DNA from: CAVWCW01 sp965365625 | GTDB lineage: Bacteria; Pseudomonadota; Gammaproteobacteria; Chromatiales; Chromatiaceae | Assembly: GCA_965365625.1 (NCBI GenBank) | Contig: CBDUCL010000163.1 | Span: 1 to 6,743, forward strand | DNA: 6,743 nt | Direction of reading: 5' to 3' | Shown: positions 1 through 5,364 of the stretch, in pieces | How the letters are laid out: each line of letters opens with the position of its first letter | Position numbering within the stretch: position 1 is the first letter of the stretch | Program-made: the position numbers and the translations under genes | Notes under the pieces: generated by a model | Databases searched by the model: none | What the model was told of the DNA's origin: nothing | What the model saw: only the letters and a program-made list of their open reading frames with translations

Positions 1-1
1 G

Positions 2-1557
2 CCGGTATGGCTGAAGGAAAAGCTGTTCCTGAAGACGGTATTGAAAAAGGCGCTGGCCGAACTCGGCGGCTGCAAAATCGACGACCTGCCGCCGCTGTTG
101 TTCGCGGAGCACCACCAGTCCCATGCCGCCTCCGCCTTCTTCCCCAGCCCCTATGAAGAAGCGGCGGTCTTGTGCATGGACGGGGTGGGCGAATGGGCCA
201 CTACCTCGGTGTGGCACGGCAAGGGCAACCAGCTGGACGCCCTGTGGGAGATCGACTTCCCCCACTCCCTGGGGCTGCTGTATTCCGCCTTCACCTATTA
301 CACCGGCTTCAGGGTCAACTCCGGCGAATACAAGCTTATGGGCCTGGCCCCCTACGGCGAGCCCAAGTACACCGACCTGATCCTGGACCATTTACTGGAT
401 CTGAAGGCAGACGGCACCTTCCGCCTGGACATGAGCTATTTCAACTACGCCACCGGGCTGACCATGACCAACCGCAAGTTCGATCGGTTGTTCGGTGCCC
501 CGCCGCGCAAGCCAGAGACCCCATTGCCCAGCGCGAGATGGACATCGCCCGCTCGATCCAGGCGGTGACCGAAGAGGTCGTGCTGCGGCTGGCCCGCAGC
601 ATTCACCGGGAGACCGGGCTGGAGCACCTGTGCCTGGCCGGTGGTGTGGCGCTGAACTGCGTGGCCAACGGGCGCCTGCTGCGGGAAGGGCCGTTCGAGG
701 ATATCTGGATCCAGCCGGCGGCCGGCGATGCGGGCGGCGCCCTGGGCGCTGCCCTGGCCTCCTGGTATCAGCGCCACGGCAACCCCCGGGGCGCCCCCGA
801 GGGCCGGGACTCCATGCAGGGCTCCTACCTGGGTCCTCGGTTCAGCGACGAGGCGGTGCGCGGCTATCTGGATTCCGTGGGGGCCAAGTACCGGCGCCTA
901 GACGACGGCGAGATGGCGGCGGAGCTGGCCAAGCTCCTGGCCGATGAAAAGGTCCTGGGCTGGTTCCGCGGGCGCATGGAATTCGGTCCGCGGGCGCTGG
1001 GGGGGCGCTCTATCATTGGCGACCCACGCAGCCCCAAGATGCAGTCGGTGATGAACCTCAAGATCAAGTACCGGGAGTCGTTTCGGCCGTTCGCCCCGGT
1101 GGTGCTGGCGGAGCGGGTGTCAGAGTTCTTCGAGCACGAGGGCGACAGCCCCTATATGCTGATTGTCGCCCCGGTGCGGGAGGCGCTGCGCACGCCCATG
1201 ACCGAGGAACAGGATCGGCTGTTCGGCATCGACAAGCTCCATGTCCCCCGTTCCAGCCTGCCGGCGATCACCCACGTGGACTACTCGGCTCGCATCCAGA
1301 CGGTGCATGACGACACCAACCCCCAGTTTGCCGCCCTGCTGCGGGAGTTCGACCGGCTGACCGGCTGCCCGGTGCTGGTCAATACCTCGTTTAATGTGCG
1401 CGGCGAGCCCATCGTCGGTTCGCCGGAGGACGCCTACCGCTGCTTTATGCGCACCGAGATGGATTACCTGGTGGTGGAAAACTATCTATTGGACAAGCGC
1501 GACCAGCCCCAGTGGCAAGAACAAGGCGACTGGCGCCAAGAGTTCGAACTGGATTGA
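2..1557 (+). CDS. NodU/CmcH-family O-carbamoyltransferase, 5' partial, with an apparent frameshift
   Basis: Enzymes of this family move a carbamoyl group from carbamoyl phosphate, through carbamoyl-adenylate, to a hydroxyl of a sugar or natural product in the cytoplasm. The gene is open in frame 2 from the window edge to about 520 and continues in frame 1 from 523 to the TGA at 1555-1557; one missing base joins the halves. The N-terminal Kae1-like domain shows EHHQSHAASAF (His codons from 110), then VLCMDGVGEW; the first and last His and this Asp have the spacing of the TobZ metal ligands. GLLYSAFTYYTGF and GEYKLMGLAPYG follow. After the break come CLAGGVALNCVANG (about 628) and AAGDAGGALGAAL. 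The C-terminal carbamoyl-phosphate domain has FRGRMEFGPRALGGRS (about 964) and TSFNVRGEPIVGSPEDA. About 518 residues are present of a usual 570-610, so roughly 75-90 are missing upstream. The substrate cannot be read from sequence. The family call is firm; whether the gene is intact is not. Confidence 0.9.
519..522 (+). other. Frameshift site: C run one base short in the carbamoyltransferase
   Basis: Frame 2 reads ...RKPET up to 520, then runs out of homology and stops at 566-568. Frame 1 picks up the family pattern at 523 (IAQREMDIARSIQAVTEEVV). Between them is GAGACCCCATTGCC; adding one C to the CCCC run gives E-T-P-I-A-Q and one continuous protein. A one-base loss in a homopolymer may be a sequencing or assembly error, a true mutation, or (less likely) a programmed shift. 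The 3' part shows no other damage and the downstream genes are intact, which favours an error or a very recent mutation. Confidence 0.8.
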
Positions 1558-1560
1558 GCC

Positions 1561-2001
1561 ATGAATTACAACGACGAAATACCGGAACTGGATGCCGCCG
1601 GCCTGCGCCAGTTCGGCCTTACCACGGGCGGCCTGGTGATCGGCATCTTCGGCCTCGGCTTGCCGCTGTTGTTCCGCGGTCTCGGGGCCCTGACCGCTTA
1701 TTCCACCGGGCAGTTGGCGGCCTGGGCTATCGGTGTGCTGCTGATCCTTTGGTCGCTTCTCGCCCCGGCCAGCCTGCGCGGCCCTTACCGCGGCTGGATG
1801 CGCATCGCCATGATCATCGGCTCGGTGGTCAGCCGCATTGTGCTCGGCTTTGTGTTCTATCTGGTGGTGCTGCCGACCGGTCTGCTCATGCGTGCCTTCG
1901 GCAACGACCCGATGAGGCGCAAGCGCGATCCCCAGGCCGACAGCTACCGGGTGGTGCGCACCAAGCAAATTCGTCCTAGCGATATGGAGAGACCCTTCTG
2001 A
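1561..2001 (+). CDS. SxtJ-family membrane protein
   Basis: A 146-residue integral membrane protein of unknown function. It resembles the SxtJ family, named after the saxitoxin cluster, whose members sit next to O-carbamoyltransferases. Three hydrophobic stretches are visible at about residues 18-40, 52-72 and 82-110. The last ends in a VVLPTGLLMRAFGNDPMRRKRDPQADSYRV-type tail, split here as FYLVVLPTGLLMRAFGNDP (99-117) and RRKRDPQADSYR (119-130), which I recognise as the family's signature. The N-terminus is short and acidic. The ATG lies 3 bp after the carbamoyltransferase stop, with only a weak GGATTGAG ahead of it, so translational coupling is likely. The stop overlaps the next start in TGATG. 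An obvious inference is that it supports carbamoylation of, or export of, a product at the inner membrane, but nothing in the sequence proves this. Confidence 0.8.
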   Translation: MNYNDEIPELDAAGLRQFGLTTGGLVIGIFGLGLPLLFRGLGALTAYSTGQLAAWAIGVLLILWSLLAPASLRGPYRGWMRIAMIIGSVVSRIVLGFVFYLVVLPTGLLMRAFGNDPMRRKRDPQADSYRVVRTKQIRPSDMERPF

Positions 2002-2153
2002 TGTTGGAGTTGCTGAAAGATCTTTGGGCCTTTATGAAGGAGCGCAAGAAGTTCTGGCTGGCCCCGATCATCATCGTGTTGTTGCTGCTCGGCGCCCTGA
2101 TTGTTCTGACCCAGGGATCTGCCGTTGCACCCTTTATCTACACCCTGTTTTGA
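2001..2153 (+). CDS. DUF5989-family small membrane protein (SxtK-like)
   Basis: A 50-residue protein, MLELLKDLWAFMKERKKF followed by a hydrophobic helix at about residues 19-37 and the ending QGSAVAPFIYTLF. This matches the DUF5989 pattern: an amphipathic, basic N-terminus, one membrane helix and a conserved short tail. In known clusters it is the third member after a carbamoyltransferase and SxtJ. Its ATG overlaps the upstream TGA by one base (TGATG), and TGGAGAG at 1985-1991 is a good ribosome binding site about 9 nt away. The gene is short enough to be missed by length-filtered gene callers. Its function is unknown; it could be a membrane partner of SxtJ or of the transferase. Confidence 0.85.
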   Translation: MLELLKDLWAFMKERKKFWLAPIIIVLLLLGALIVLTQGSAVAPFIYTLF

Positions 2154-2161
2154 GCCCGTGG

Positions 2162-2186
2162 CCGATTGTTTGCGGTCAACAATCGG
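2162..2186. terminator. Perfect 9-bp inverted repeat between convergent genes, possible terminator
   Basis: CCGATTGTT at 2162-2170 and AACAATCGG at 2178-2186 are perfect complements around a 7-nt loop. They start 8 bp after the DUF5989 stop, in the 95-bp gap between two convergent genes. The position suits a transcription end, but neither strand has a T tract after the stem, so a standard intrinsic terminator is not shown. A protein-binding site is the alternative. Confidence 0.4.
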
Positions 2187-2248
2187 GGCCATTGCCGCAA
2201 GATGCGCCGGGAACGGCCACAAATCCGGGCTCGCTATTGCGAACCGGC

Positions 2249-2743
2249 CTAGGGGCTCCGTCGAGGTTGGGGTGGTGATGGAAAGTCGGCAAAGCGCAAG
2301 GCGAGGCGCCGCGAGCGCAGCAGATAGACGAGGATGTACAGGTCGAGCAGCCCACCGATGATGTGCAACTCGTTGAGCCGGGCCAGCTGGCCGTGACCCA
2401 GACCGACCAGCAGGGCGAAGTCGGCCAGGGCCGAGGTTGTCAGCAGCCAGCGGCCGTGCCGCCAGAGGCCCCGCACCAGCCGGCCCGCCGCGGGGCGCCG
2501 CCGCAGGGCGGCGGCCAGCAGCGCCAGTGCCGGCAGGCTGGCAAGCAGAAACCAGGGCCCGCTGAGCAGATCGGAGGTAGCACCCGCACTCGGCGTCGAG
2601 CGGACACCGACGAAGCTGCTGACTGCTCCCAGAACCAGTAGGATCCAATGGCGAGCGAGAAACGCCAGAATCAGCCACAGCAACCAGCCGACCCGCAGCA
2701 TGCCGTCGGCGGTATAGTCCTGGGGCCCGAACCCGTTCGTCAT
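2249..2743 (-). CDS. DUF2919 family inner-membrane protein (YfeZ-like)
   Basis: A 164-residue protein of unknown function. The N-terminus MTNGFGPQDYTADGMLRVGW, followed by LLWLILAFLARHW, resembles DUF2919 proteins such as Escherichia coli YfeZ. Hydrophobic segments at about residues 18-47, 63-80, 98-116 and 126-144 suggest four membrane helices, with basic loops between them (RRRPAAGRLVRGLWRHGR). The length is normal for the family. The ATG is at 2743-2741 and the stop is TAG at 2251-2249. The only purine-rich site ahead is GGGAG, about 11 nt from the start, so initiation may be weak. It is convergent with the carbamoyltransferase unit and probably transcribed alone, from a promoter between 2744 and the repeat element. 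The family assignment rests on overall pattern, not on catalytic residues. Confidence 0.65.
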   Translation of the reverse strand: MTNGFGPQDYTADGMLRVGWLLWLILAFLARHWILLVLGAVSSFVGVRSTPSAGATSDLLSGPWFLLASLPALALLAAALRRRPAAGRLVRGLWRHGRWLLTTSALADFALLVGLGHGQLARLNELHIIGGLLDLYILVYLLRSRRLALRFADFPSPPQPRRSP

Positions 2744-2796
2744 CTCAACTCACGCTCCCTCGGAGCCCCGGCCCACTAGCAACCGGACTTGGCCCC

Positions 2797-2801
2797 ATGA
2801 T
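2797..2801 (+). repeat. Left target-site duplication (ATGAT)
   Basis: ATGAT lies immediately outside the left terminal repeat and recurs at 3037-3041 outside the right one. A C follows both copies, so the duplication could also be read as 6 bp. Five bp agrees with IS1380-family transposition. Confidence 0.65.
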
Positions 2802-2822
2802 CCTAGATTCCTCAGTTGGCCG
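2802..2822 (+). repeat. Left terminal inverted repeat of the MITE-like element
   Basis: Begins CCTAGATTCCTCAGTTGG and pairs with 3016-3036 over 21 bp with two mismatches (element positions 7 and 19). Confidence 0.8.
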
Positions 2823-2856
2823 CTCGAGAAATAGGGTAAGTGCAGAATTTAATCAT

Positions 2857-2878
2857 AAAAACGCCGGAGACCAGCGTT
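2857..2878 (-). terminator. Intrinsic terminator on the minus strand inside the MITE-like element
   Basis: Read on the minus strand, AACGCTGG (2878-2871), loop TCT and CCGGCGTT (2867-2860) form an 8-bp stem with one G-U pair. The U tract runs from 2861 to 2857, with its first two bases in the stem. This is a standard intrinsic terminator layout. It would stop RNA that enters from the flavin reductase side or starts inside the element, and so would shield the DUF2919 gene. Confidence 0.6.
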
Positions 2879-2906
2879 CACCCGTTGGGTGAGGTCGCTA
2901 CGACCT
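2878..2906 (-). repeat. Two contiguous perfect hairpins in the element
   Basis: TCACCC-GTT-GGGTGA (2878-2892) and AGGTCG-CTA-CGACCT (2892-2906) are each 6-bp perfect stems with 3-nt loops. They sit end to end and share base 2892; the first abuts the terminator stem at 2878. The regular packing looks like designed RNA structure rather than chance, although each is short on its own. Confidence 0.6.
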
Positions 2907-2910
2907 GCAT

Positions 2911-3007
2911 AACACGCTCCATTTCGCGCCTGGCGTTGTTGCGAATCGTTGCAAGCGCGGGCCATTGCGCCTCATCGCGCCTAGCCAGACACGAAATGAA
3001 GCGCACT
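2911..3007 (-). repeat. Imperfect inverted repeat forming a 24-bp minus-strand RNA helix
   Basis: Arms 2911-2934 and 2984-3007 enclose a 49-nt loop. As minus-strand RNA all 24 positions pair: 18 Watson-Crick and 6 G-U. As plus-strand RNA the same six positions are A-C mismatches. That strand bias points to selection for RNA pairing on the minus strand. The loop contains a weaker TTGC/GCAA inverted repeat. I see no convincing promoter for a minus-strand transcript within the element. Confidence 0.55.
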
Positions 3008-3015
3008 CTGTAGGC

Positions 3016-3036
3016 CGTCCAACTGAGGATTCTAGG
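3016..3036 (-). repeat. Right terminal inverted repeat of the MITE-like element
   Basis: Read on the minus strand it begins CCTAGAATCCTCAGTTGG and matches the left end at 19 of 21 positions. On the plus strand it contributes TGAGGA, the likely ribosome binding site of the adjacent gene. Confidence 0.8.
3024..3029 (+). promoter_or_regulatory. Ribosome binding site of the flavin reductase, inside the terminal repeat
   Basis: TGAGGA lies 7 nt before the ATG at 3037. It fixes the start there rather than at an upstream in-frame start inside the mobile element. The sequence belongs to the element's inverted repeat, so it was brought in by insertion. Confidence 0.65.
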
Positions 3037-3041
3037 ATGAT
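3037..3041 (+). repeat. Right target-site duplication (ATGAT), containing the flavin reductase start codon
   Basis: Matches 2797-2801. Its first three bases are the start codon of the next gene, so the insertion occurred at the start codon itself. Confidence 0.65.
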
Positions 3042-3651
3042 CATAGAACTGCAAAGCTTGACCCCGGCCCAGGTCTATTTCCACCTGATCCAGGTCCTGG
3101 TGCCGCGGCCCATCGCCTGGGTATTGTCGGAGAATGCCTCGGGTAGTTTCAATCTCGCCCCCTTCTCCTATTTCAACGCGGTATGCAGCGACCCGCCGCT
3201 GATCCTGCTTTCGGTGGGTCAGCGCCCGGAGGGCGGCCACAAGGACACCCGGGTCAATATCGAGCAGCGCGGCGACTTCGTGGTACATATCGCCCATTCT
3301 GAGCTGCTCGACCCGCTTAACGCCAGTGCCGCCAGTCTGCCTCCGGAGGAGTCCGAGCAGGCTCAGCTCGGCCTGGCGCTGGCCGAATTCCCCGGCTCGC
3401 GCCTGCCGCGTCTGGGCGACTGCCGTATCGCCATGGCCTGCAGCTGCTACCGTATCGACGAGATCGGCAATGCCCCCCAATCCCTGATCTACGGTCGGGT
3501 CGAGCAACTCTATATCAGCGATAAGGTGGCGGGGCGCGACGCCAAGGGGCGTCTGAAGGTCGACGCTGCGGCAATGGACCCGCTGGGGCGCTTGGGGGCC
3601 GGCGAATACGCGGCCTTCGGGCAGGTTCTGCGGCGAGCGCGCCCGGATTAA
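3037..3651 (+). CDS. Flavin reductase-like FMN-binding protein
   Basis: A 204-residue member of the flavin reductase-like split-barrel family, which binds FMN; some members reduce flavins with NAD(P)H and others have unknown substrates. The conserved N-terminal pattern is complete: PRPIAWV at 23-29, FNLAPFSYFNAVCSDPPLI at 38-56 and KDTRVNI at 69-75. The late LIYGRVEQLYI (150-160) and DPLGRLGAGEYA (181-192) are also typical. MIIELQSLTPAQVYFHLI aligns with the usual start of the family (MI-(I/V)-D...L). I therefore place the start at the ATG at 3037 and not at 2965, which would add 24 residues encoded by the mobile element. The original upstream region has been replaced by the element. The MBL hydrolase follows after 53 bp and may be co-transcribed. 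Substrate unknown. Confidence 0.85.
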   Translation: MIIELQSLTPAQVYFHLIQVLVPRPIAWVLSENASGSFNLAPFSYFNAVCSDPPLILLSVGQRPEGGHKDTRVNIEQRGDFVVHIAHSELLDPLNASAASLPPEESEQAQLGLALAEFPGSRLPRLGDCRIAMACSCYRIDEIGNAPQSLIYGRVEQLYISDKVAGRDAKGRLKVDAAAMDPLGRLGAGEYAAFGQVLRRARPD

Positions 3652-3704
3652 CGGCTCTGCTAGACTTTAGACCGCCCCTCCAACTCAAGAACCGGAATCA
3701 TCCC

Positions 3705-4685
3705 ATGCAAGCTTTCGGCACCCTGGAATACGAGTACGGCATCACCGCCGTCGATATCGGCCTCTACCGTCCCGGCCTGGCGGCCTGCTACCTGCTGCGC
3801 GAGGGCGACCGCCTGGCCTTTATCGATACCGGCACCTACCATACCGTGCCCCGGCTGCTGGACCTGCTGCAGTCCTTGGGGCTGGGGCCTGAGCAGGTGG
3901 ACTATGTGATCCCCACCCACGTGCACCTGGATCACGCTGGCGGCGCCGGCGAGCTGATGCGCCGCTGCCCCAATGCCCGGTTGGTAGCCCATCCCAAGGG
4001 CGCGCCGCACCTGATCGACCCAGCCAAGCTGATCGCGGGCGCCAGCGCGGTCTACGGCGAGGCCGAGTTCGCCCGCGACTACGGCACCCTGGTCCCGGTG
4101 CCGGAAGAGCGGGTGTTGCTGGCCCCGGACGGCTTCGAGTTGGAACTGAACGGACGCGCCCTGGTCTTTCTCGACACCCCGGGCCACGCCAACCACCATT
4201 TCTGCGTGTTCGACCGGGTCAGCCAGGGTTTTTTCAGCGGCGACACCTGCGGTATCTCCTATCGGGAGTTCGAGTGCGAAGGACGGCCCTTCGTTTTCGC
4301 CCCCACCACCCCGGTGGCCTTCGACCCGGAAAGCTGGCAGCACAGCCTGGACCGCGTCCTGCAATACGAGCCCCAGGCCTTTTACCTGACCCACTTTGGT
4401 CGCATTCGTCCGACCCCGGACGCGATCGATCAGTTGCGCGCCAGCATTCGACGCTGCGCCGAGATCGCGCTCTCCGAGCAGACCCCCAAGGAGGGGCGTC
4501 AGGGGCGTATCCACCGGGCCATGGAAAGCGATCTGGTGGCGGGTCTGGAGGCGCGGGGCTGCGGGCTGGAGCCGGAGCGGGCGCGGGAACTGCTGGCGGT
4601 GGACAGCGACCTCAATGCCCAGGGCCTGGAGGTCTGGCTGCGGCGGCGGGAAAAGCGGGCGGCCCAGGCGGCGGGGGCGGGCTGA
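3705..4685 (+). CDS. MBL-fold metallo-hydrolase
   Basis: A 326-residue cytoplasmic hydrolase of the metallo-beta-lactamase superfamily, which uses one or two metal ions (usually zinc). The motifs are complete: THVHLDH at 71-77 (His72, His74, Asp76, His77), TPGHANHH with His161, FSGDTCG with Asp180, and THFGRI with His230. The core ends near residue 235. A helical, charged C-terminal region of about 90 residues follows, as in several COG0491-type proteins. There is no signal peptide. GGAA at 3694-3697, 7 nt ahead, supports the ATG at 3705. TGCTAGACT at 3658-3666 resembles an extended -10 box but lacks a -35 partner. The superfamily covers thioesters, lactones and many other substrates, so the reaction is not known. 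The stop lies in a hairpin shared with the convergent gene. Confidence 0.88.
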   Translation: MQAFGTLEYEYGITAVDIGLYRPGLAACYLLREGDRLAFIDTGTYHTVPRLLDLLQSLGLGPEQVDYVIPTHVHLDHAGGAGELMRRCPNARLVAHPKGAPHLIDPAKLIAGASAVYGEAEFARDYGTLVPVPEERVLLAPDGFELELNGRALVFLDTPGHANHHFCVFDRVSQGFFSGDTCGISYREFECEGRPFVFAPTTPVAFDPESWQHSLDRVLQYEPQAFYLTHFGRIRPTPDAIDQLRASIRRCAEIALSEQTPKEGRQGRIHRAMESDLVAGLEARGCGLEPERARELLAVDSDLNAQGLEVWLRRREKRAAQAAGAG

Positions 4686-4698
4686 GGGGCCTCAGCCC
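4679..4698. terminator. GC-rich hairpin containing the stop codons of two convergent genes
   Basis: GGGCTGAGG at 4679-4687 and CCTCAGCCC at 4690-4698 are perfect complements; sterically an 8-bp stem with a GGGC loop. The TGA of the MBL gene (4683-4685) lies in one arm and the TGA of the glutathione transferase gene (4694-4692) in the other. Only 6 bp separate the genes. There is no T tract on either strand, so it may be a weak bidirectional terminator or an mRNA 3'-end stabiliser. Confidence 0.5.
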
Positions 4699-5297
4699 TT
4701 GGGCCAGGTCTCCTGCATGGAGGGACGCTCGGCAAACCCTTGATACCAGGCCGCGCTGCCCTCGCGCCCGCCGCGCCAGGCCAGGTCGGGCAGGCGGAAA
4801 TCCAGATAGCCCAGGGCCGATGCCAGCGCAATTTGGGCCAGGCTGAGCTCCGACGGCAGGCCGCCGATCTGCGTCTCCACCTGGTTCAGGGAGCGCCCGA
4901 TTTCCTTGATCCAGCGCTGCATCCAGTCCAGGGAATTCTCGCCTTGCGGGCGCCGGCGCTCCATTACCAGGTAGTAAGCGGCATCCAGGATGCCATCGCT
5001 CAATGCCTCCCAGCGCAGCACCTGCCAGCGCTCCGGGCCCGCTTCCGGAATCAGCCTCGGTTCCGGGCTCAGGCTGTCCAGATAGGCGCACAGCAGGGGG
5101 CTATCGAACAGGCTGTCGCCGTCGTCCAGCACCAGTGTCGGCACCTTGCCCAGCGGATTGGCGGCGGTCAGTTCCGGCGCTTCGTCGAATGGGTTGCTGA
5201 CCAGCTCCTGCACCCGGTCACCGAGATGTTTCTCGCGCACTACCAGGCGTACCTTGCGGGCGTAGGGTGAGGTCTCCGAATAGTACAATCGCATCAT
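4692..5297 (-). CDS. Glutathione S-transferase family protein (YibF-like)
   Basis: A 201-residue cytoplasmic protein with a thioredoxin-like N-terminal domain and a helical C-terminal domain. The start MMRLYYSETSPYARKVR carries the active-site serine region (Ser10 in TSPYARKVR) in the manner of YibF. NPLGKVPTLVLDDG (47-60) contains the cis-proline, Pro53. FDSPLLCAYLDS (64-75) is the glutathione-binding turn, with Asp65-Ser66 where Glu-Ser is more usual. The C-terminal domain ends normally in a DLAWRGG...WYQGFAERPSM pattern. GGAG (5307-5304) stands 6 nt before the first ATG; the second ATG is adjacent and could serve as well. It lies 67 bp after the lipoprotein gene on the same strand, so the two may be co-transcribed. 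The substrate is unknown. Confidence 0.87.
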   Translation of the reverse strand: MMRLYYSETSPYARKVRLVVREKHLGDRVQELVSNPFDEAPELTAANPLGKVPTLVLDDGDSLFDSPLLCAYLDSLSPEPRLIPEAGPERWQVLRWEALSDGILDAAYYLVMERRRPQGENSLDWMQRWIKEIGRSLNQVETQIGGLPSELSLAQIALASALGYLDFRLPDLAWRGGREGSAAWYQGFAERPSMQETWPKG

Positions 5298-5301
5298 GGC
5301 C

Positions 5302-5343
5302 GGCTCCGGGGTTTATCTCATTCAGCCTAGCAGCCCCGGGGCC
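5302..5343 (-). promoter_or_regulatory. Inverted repeat overlapping the glutathione transferase ribosome binding site
   Basis: Arms 5302-5311 and 5334-5343 match at 9 of 10 positions around a 22-nt loop. One arm contains the GGAG site (5307-5304). In minus-strand RNA the stem could hide the site, with one A-C mismatch. It fills most of the 67-bp gap between the two minus-strand genes. It is GC-rich and may be chance. Confidence 0.3.
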
Positions 5344-5364
5344 AAACGCCAGCGGAAGCCATGC

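Larger units (their letters stand above)
2802..3036. mobile_element. 235-bp MITE-like element with IS1380-type ends
   Basis: A non-coding 235-bp element between the DUF2919 gene and the flavin reductase gene. Its ends are 21-bp inverted repeats matching at 19 of 21 positions, and the same pentamer, ATGAT, flanks both sides. The ends start CCTAGATTC/CCTAGAATC, which I recall as the end of ISEcp1 (IS1380 family); that family makes 4-5 bp duplications. It has no transposase, so it would have to be moved by an enzyme encoded elsewhere. The interior holds an AT-rich patch near 2845-2861 and several helices best formed by minus-strand RNA, given as separate entries. It shows no protein-coding pattern; open frames across it are by-products. 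The element accounts for most of the 293-bp gap between the two genes. The remaining 2744-2796 shows nothing clear apart from the weak DUF2919 leader. Confidence 0.75.

Noticed and set aside
172..522. Upstream half of the frame-1 open frame of the carbamoyltransferase
   Set aside because: Frame 2 carries all the family motifs here; frame 1 becomes the true frame only after the C run.
2745..2798. Short leader open frame on the minus strand ahead of the DUF2919 gene
   Set aside because: It starts at the left target duplication and ends at TGA just before the DUF2919 ATG, but at 17 codons with no conservation evidence it is indistinguishable from chance.
2884..2913. attC-like integron site (GTTGGGT resembles GTTRRRY)
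   Set aside because: The matching RYYYAAC core is absent; GCATAAC does not fit, and the terminal repeats with target duplication explain the region better.
2965..3036. In-frame 24-residue N-terminal extension of the flavin reductase
   Set aside because: It is encoded by the mobile element, precedes the conserved family start, and lacks the TGAGGA site that the ATG at 3037 has.
2878..3507. Long minus-strand open frame across the element and the flavin reductase
   Set aside because: It is antisense to a clearly conserved protein and its 3' part lies in the non-coding element; it shows no family pattern.
3658..3666. Extended -10 promoter (TGCTAGACT) for the MBL hydrolase
   Set aside because: No -35 hexamer at a suitable distance; kept only as a remark under the gene.
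4612..5091. Second minus-strand open frame overlapping the glutathione transferase
   Set aside because: Out of frame with the recognisable transferase, rich in Pro, Gly, Arg and Ala as expected for a high-GC shadow frame.
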